From AP-15 sp963747735 (GTDB lineage: Bacteria; Pseudomonadota; Alphaproteobacteria; ATCC43930; CGMCC-115725), in the NCBI GenBank assembly GCA_963747735.1, contig CAVVGE010000019.1:682001-746000 (forward strand): 64,000 nucleotides of DNA, in the 5' to 3' direction. Positions 60,665 through 64,000 of the stretch are shown here, piece after piece. The notes below the pieces were generated by a model. The model saw nothing but the letters and a program-made list of their open reading frames with translations. It ran no database searches and was not told the DNA's origin. Position 1 is the first letter of the stretch; the number at the start of each line of letters is the position of its first letter. A program made the translations under genes and the position numbers.

Positions 60665-62383
60665 TCAGCCGCCGCCGGCGCGGGTCGGCGGCTTGGCGCC
60701 GTCGAGCTTCGCCTCGATCGGCTTGATGTCGCCCTTGTCCGGGCCGAACTGCAAGGCGCGCCGCCACTGGTAGCGCGCCTCGGTCGACCGCCCGCTCTGC
60801 CAATAGGCGTCGCCCAGATGATCGTTGATGGTCGGGTCTTCGGGCACCAGCTCCAACGCCTTTTCGAGGTATTGCACCGCGGCCGAATAGTTGCCGAGCT
60901 TGTAATGGGCCCAACCGAGGCTATCGACGATATAGCCGTCCTCGGGCCGCAGCTCGACCGCCTTTTCGATCATCTTGAGGCCGCGTCGCAATTTTTCGCC
61001 GCGGTCGATCCAGGAATAGCCGAGATAGTTCAGCACCAGCGGCTGGTCGGGCTCGAGCTCGAGCGCGTGCTGAAGATCGGCCTCGGCGCGCTGCCATTGG
61101 CCGGCGCGCTCGAGCGCGATGCCGCGGCTGTAGTAGAGCGACCAGCGCTCGGGTGTGCCGGCCGCCTTGAGCCGCTTGATCGCTTCGTCATAAGCGGCGG
61201 CGGCTTCGACAAAGCGCTTTTTTTCGCGCAGCAGATCGCCGAGCTGCATATCGGCCGCCGCCCGCTTGGGCTCCGCCGCCGCCATTTTGCGCAGCATCGC
61301 GATCGCTTCGTCGCCGCGGTCGAGCGTCTGCAGATTGGCGGCGACGCGCAGCTGTGCCGACCAGGAGTAGGGCGAGCTCAGCGGGATTTGCGCCAGCACC
61401 GCCAAGCTTTCCTCCGGCTTGTCCTCGGCGCTCATGATGTCGGCGAGCAAGAGCTGCGCCACCGCGAATTGCGGGCGCAAGGCAAGCGCGCAGCGGTCGT
61501 AGAGCAGCGCCACGTCGATCGTTTCCGGCCGGTTGGCGACGCTCGCCAGATCGAAAAACGCCTCGGCCAGACCTTCCCTCGCCGAATCGATGATCGGTGC
61601 GGGCGGCTCGGCGGGGACGCTCAGCGCAGATTCGGCAAGCTCGCTGCCGGCATTCTCGACAATAAAGCGGCGATAGATCGCCTGCGCCTTGTCGGCGCGG
61701 CCGTGGCGCGCATAGAAATTGGCCATCGCATCGGTCAACCGCCAATTGAGCTTGCCGGTCGCGTCCAGCGCCTTTTGGAAATTCTCCTCGGCCTGGTTCG
61801 GATGGCTGGCAAAATCATCGATCAGCCCGCGCTGAAAAAATTCGAGCGGTGCGAGCCCGTCGAATTTGTCGAGCCCCTGCAACGCCGCATCCGCGCCGGC
61901 GAGATCGCCCATCGCCATCCGCACCCAGGCGACGGCGGGCGGGCCGGCATAGCGATAAAGACCATCGGACGGCAATGCCTGCGCCCGCGCCAAGGCCCCC
62001 GCCTTGTCGCCTGCCTCGATCCGGTCGACCAGCAGGACGAGGTTCGCAACCGCGTCGGAGGGGTCGAGCGTCAGCGCTTTTTGGGCGAGCGGGATCGCGC
62101 GATCGAAATTCCCTTGATACGCCTCCATCAGAAAAGTGCGGCTGACGAGCTCGGAGGATTTCGGGTCGGCGTGCAGCGAATTCTCGAACCACGTGGCCGC
62201 CGCCGCGTATTCGCGCACCTCTTGGGCGTGACGGCCCGCGAGATAGGTGCCGTAAGGCGTGTCGCCCGCCGTCGCAGAGGGCTCGCCGCTCGGCGCCGCG
62301 ATTGTCGCGCTGCTCGCCAGCACCATCGCCAGCAGAGCCGGTGCGCGCCAGATCCGGTAACGTGCGATTGGTGACATCTTCAT
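60665..62383 (-). CDS. Exported TPR-repeat protein
   Basis: 572 residues. Leader MKMSPIARYRIWRAPALLAM to about IAAPS, then at least ten tetratricopeptide-like units (for example AQEVREYAAAATWFENSLHA, AYDEAIKRLKAAGTPERW, LNYLGYSWIDRGEKL, YIVDSLGWAHYKLGNYSAAV, INDHLGDAYWQSGRSTEARY). The C-terminal units are the most canonical. Such proteins act as periplasmic or outer-membrane assembly scaffolds; partner unknown. Start at 62383 (MKMSP); ATG 62377 also possible. It sits between ETF-QO and ispE on one strand. Confidence 0.85.
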   Translation of the reverse strand: MKMSPIARYRIWRAPALLAMVLASSATIAAPSGEPSATAGDTPYGTYLAGRHAQEVREYAAAATWFENSLHADPKSSELVSRTFLMEAYQGNFDRAIPLAQKALTLDPSDAVANLVLLVDRIEAGDKAGALARAQALPSDGLYRYAGPPAVAWVRMAMGDLAGADAALQGLDKFDGLAPLEFFQRGLIDDFASHPNQAEENFQKALDATGKLNWRLTDAMANFYARHGRADKAQAIYRRFIVENAGSELAESALSVPAEPPAPIIDSAREGLAEAFFDLASVANRPETIDVALLYDRCALALRPQFAVAQLLLADIMSAEDKPEESLAVLAQIPLSSPYSWSAQLRVAANLQTLDRGDEAIAMLRKMAAAEPKRAAADMQLGDLLREKKRFVEAAAAYDEAIKRLKAAGTPERWSLYYSRGIALERAGQWQRAEADLQHALELEPDQPLVLNYLGYSWIDRGEKLRRGLKMIEKAVELRPEDGYIVDSLGWAHYKLGNYSAAVQYLEKALELVPEDPTINDHLGDAYWQSGRSTEARYQWRRALQFGPDKGDIKPIEAKLDGAKPPTRAGGG

Positions 62384-62408
62384 CTTTAATCTACCCTGTC
62401 GGCTGGCG

Positions 62409-64000
62409 TCACATGTTCGGATAATTGGGTCCACCGCCGCCCTCCGGCACCACCCAATCGATGTTCTGCTCCGGGTCCTTGATGTCGCAGGTCTTGCAGT
62501 GCACGCAATTCTGCGCGTTGATCTGCAAGCGTGGCTCTCCCGAGCCGGCGTCCTCGACGATCTCATACACCCCGGCCGGACAATAGCGCTGTTCGGGGGA
62601 ATCGTAGAGCCGATAGTTGACCGCGATCGCCTTTGCCGGGTCGCGCAGCCGCAAATGCGACGGCTGGTCCTCCTCGTGATTGGTGTTCGAGATGAACACC
62701 GAGGAGAGCCGGTCGAAGCTCACTTTCCCGTCCGGCTTAGGATAGTCGATCGGTTGCGCCTCGCGCGCCGGCACCAGCTGGGTGTGGTCGGGATGGTGGT
62801 GCATGGTCCAAGGTGCCGCGCCGCGCAGCACATAGGTGTCGAAGGCCGAATAGGCCAGCCCGGCGTAAAGGCCGCGGCGAAAGCTCGGGCGGATATTGCG
62901 CACCCGGCGCAGCTCCTCCCACACCCAGCTTTGCTCGAGCGCCTGCCAAGCTTCGGCGCCGGCGTCGCCGCCCAACCGGCGGAACACCGCCTCGGCCGCG
63001 ACCATCCCGGATTTCATCGCGGTGTGGCTGCCCTTGATTTTGGGCACATTGACAAAGCCCGCGGCGCAGCCGGTGAGCGCCCCGCCGGGAAAATCGAGCC
63101 GCGGGATCGACTGAAGGCCCCCTTCGTTCAAGGCCCGTGCGCCATAGGCGATGCGTCTTGCGCCCTCGAAATAAGGGCGGATCGCAGGATGGGTCTTGAA
63201 CCGCTGAAACTCTTCGAACGGGCTTAAAAAAGGGTTTTTGTAGTCGAGCCCGACGACAAAGCCGACCGCGACCTGGCGCTCTTCGAGATGATAGAGGAAC
63301 GAGCCGCCATAGGTGGCGCTGTCGAGCGGCCAGCCGACGGTGTGGAGGACGAGCCCCGGCCGGTGCCGCCCGGGTGCGACTTCCCACAATTCCTTGAGGC
63401 CGATCGCATAGGTCTGCGGGTCGATCCCGTCGCGCAGCCGAAACCGCTCGACCAGCGTTTTCGTCAACGAGCCGCGGCATCCTTCGGCGAAGAGCGTCTC
63501 GGTGGCGACGAGCTCGACGCCCCGCTGAAAGCGCTCGGTTGGCTCGCCATTTCGGCCGATCCCCATATCGCCGGTCGCCACGCCTCGCACCCGGCCGGCC
63601 TCGTCGTACAAGACCTCGGCCGCGGCAAAGCCCGGATAAATTTCGACGCCCAGCGCCTCGGCCTCGCCGGCCAGCCAGCGGCAGAGATTGCCGAGGCTGA
63701 TGATGTAATTGCCGTGGTTGCGCATTTGCGGCGGCGTCGGCAGGCGCAGCGCGCGTTTTTGCGTCAGGAGCAGAAACCGGTCCTCTGTAGCGGGCGTGAC
63801 GAGCGGGGCGCCGCGCTCGCGCCAATCGGGCAAGAGCTCGTCGAGGGCGCGCGGCTCGAACACCGCGCCCGAAAGGATGTGCGCACCGACCTCGGAGCCC
63901 TTTTCGACGACGCAGACCGCGACCTCGCGCCCGGCCTCTGCGCCGAGCTGCTTGAGCCGGATCGCGGCGGCGAGCCCGGCCGGCCCGGCCCCGACCACGA
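62409..64000 (-). CDS. Electron transfer flavoprotein-ubiquinone oxidoreductase (5' end outside window)
   Basis: About 530 residues visible; the start lies beyond base 64000. FAD-binding VVGAGPAGLAAAIRLKQLGA, HILSGAVFEPRALDELLPDW, GNYIISLGNLCRWLAGEAEA, FAEGCRGSLTKTL, YHLEERQVAVGFVVGLDYKN, CAAGFVNVPKIKGSHTAMKS, and the C-terminal 4Fe-4S domain CVHCKTCDIKDP with VVPEGGGGPNYPNM. Passes electrons from ETF to ubiquinone in the membrane, serving acyl-CoA dehydrogenases. Confidence 0.95.
   Translation of the reverse strand, partial: VVGAGPAGLAAAIRLKQLGAEAGREVAVCVVEKGSEVGAHILSGAVFEPRALDELLPDWRERGAPLVTPATEDRFLLLTQKRALRLPTPPQMRNHGNYIISLGNLCRWLAGEAEALGVEIYPGFAAAEVLYDEAGRVRGVATGDMGIGRNGEPTERFQRGVELVATETLFAEGCRGSLTKTLVERFRLRDGIDPQTYAIGLKELWEVAPGRHRPGLVLHTVGWPLDSATYGGSFLYHLEERQVAVGFVVGLDYKNPFLSPFEEFQRFKTHPAIRPYFEGARRIAYGARALNEGGLQSIPRLDFPGGALTGCAAGFVNVPKIKGSHTAMKSGMVAAEAVFRRLGGDAGAEAWQALEQSWVWEELRRVRNIRPSFRRGLYAGLAYSAFDTYVLRGAAPWTMHHHPDHTQLVPAREAQPIDYPKPDGKVSFDRLSSVFISNTNHEEDQPSHLRLRDPAKAIAVNYRLYDSPEQRYCPAGVYEIVEDAGSGEPRLQINAQNCVHCKTCDIKDPEQNIDWVVPEGGGGPNYPNM

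Overview
The window is a GC-rich (roughly 65% by eye), densely coded chromosomal segment of an alphaproteobacterium, most likely a soil or environmental member of the Rhodospirillales/Hyphomicrobiales area. This rests on groESL behind a CIRCE operator, an ETF-ubiquinone oxidoreductase, CoA-transferase, amidohydrolase and LLM-flavoenzyme catabolic genes, a bacterial Ku, and several families of palindromic intergenic repeats of the type common in Alphaproteobacteria. No rRNA, CRISPR array or complete mobile element was seen. There is one tRNA (Gln, anticodon TTG).

Layout. 1-5.3 kb: end of an aldo/keto reductase, a SnoaL-like gene with its own terminator, a short lower-GC patch with one small orphan gene, two tandem lactonase paralogues (the first frameshifted) and a glutathione transferase. 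5.5-16.7 kb: a peptide/opine-type ABC transporter locus with one ATPase pair and one permease pair but four tandem substrate-binding protein genes plus the decayed 3' end of a fifth. 16.8-22.1 kb: an HtrA-like protein that has lost its catalytic triad, translationally coupled to a LuxR-type regulator; a convergent SDR; then an overlapping Kelch/GDSL esterase/FIST operon. 22.4-28.6 kb: an 811-residue repeat-built protein with an RTX-like C-terminal secretion signal, a graveyard of IS110 and IS3 fragments, and an ATP-grasp plus alpha/alpha-toroid gene pair. 28.9-36.3 kb: a catalase-like protein, an alpha/beta-hydrolase-fold protein whose nucleophile is Lys, an N-acyl-D-amino-acid deacylase, a polymorphic-toxin module (WHH nuclease toxin, DUF2019 immunity protein, orphan toxin fragment), a Tat-exported SMP-30-like protein and another hydrolase.

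36.4-44.7 kb: a stand-alone 5'-3' exonuclease; a Wzz/GumC-like chain-length protein fused to a degenerate tyrosine-recombinase domain, coupled to an exported small protein; a Spy-like protein; and a tight operon of CoA-transferase, MetE/UROD-like protein, hydrolase and LLM oxidoreductase that looks catabolic. 45-56.9 kb: a decayed lipoprotein gene, a glycine-zipper lipoprotein, two MFS transporters, an acyl-CoA ligase, Ku, a hydrolase, a truncated DJ-1/PfpI gene divergent from a GlxA-type regulator, and CIRCE-groES-groEL-terminator. 57-64 kb: MFS transporter, amidohydrolase, tRNA-Gln, ispE (split by a one-base frameshift), a TPR protein and the start-truncated ETF-QO.

The items most worth following are the Wzz-recombinase fusion, the toxin/immunity/orphan module, the expanded binding-protein set with its decayed and divergent members, and the pseudoprotease-LuxR pair. 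Single-base frameshifts in two otherwise intact genes (a lactonase and the normally essential ispE) should be checked against reads before any biology is built on them.
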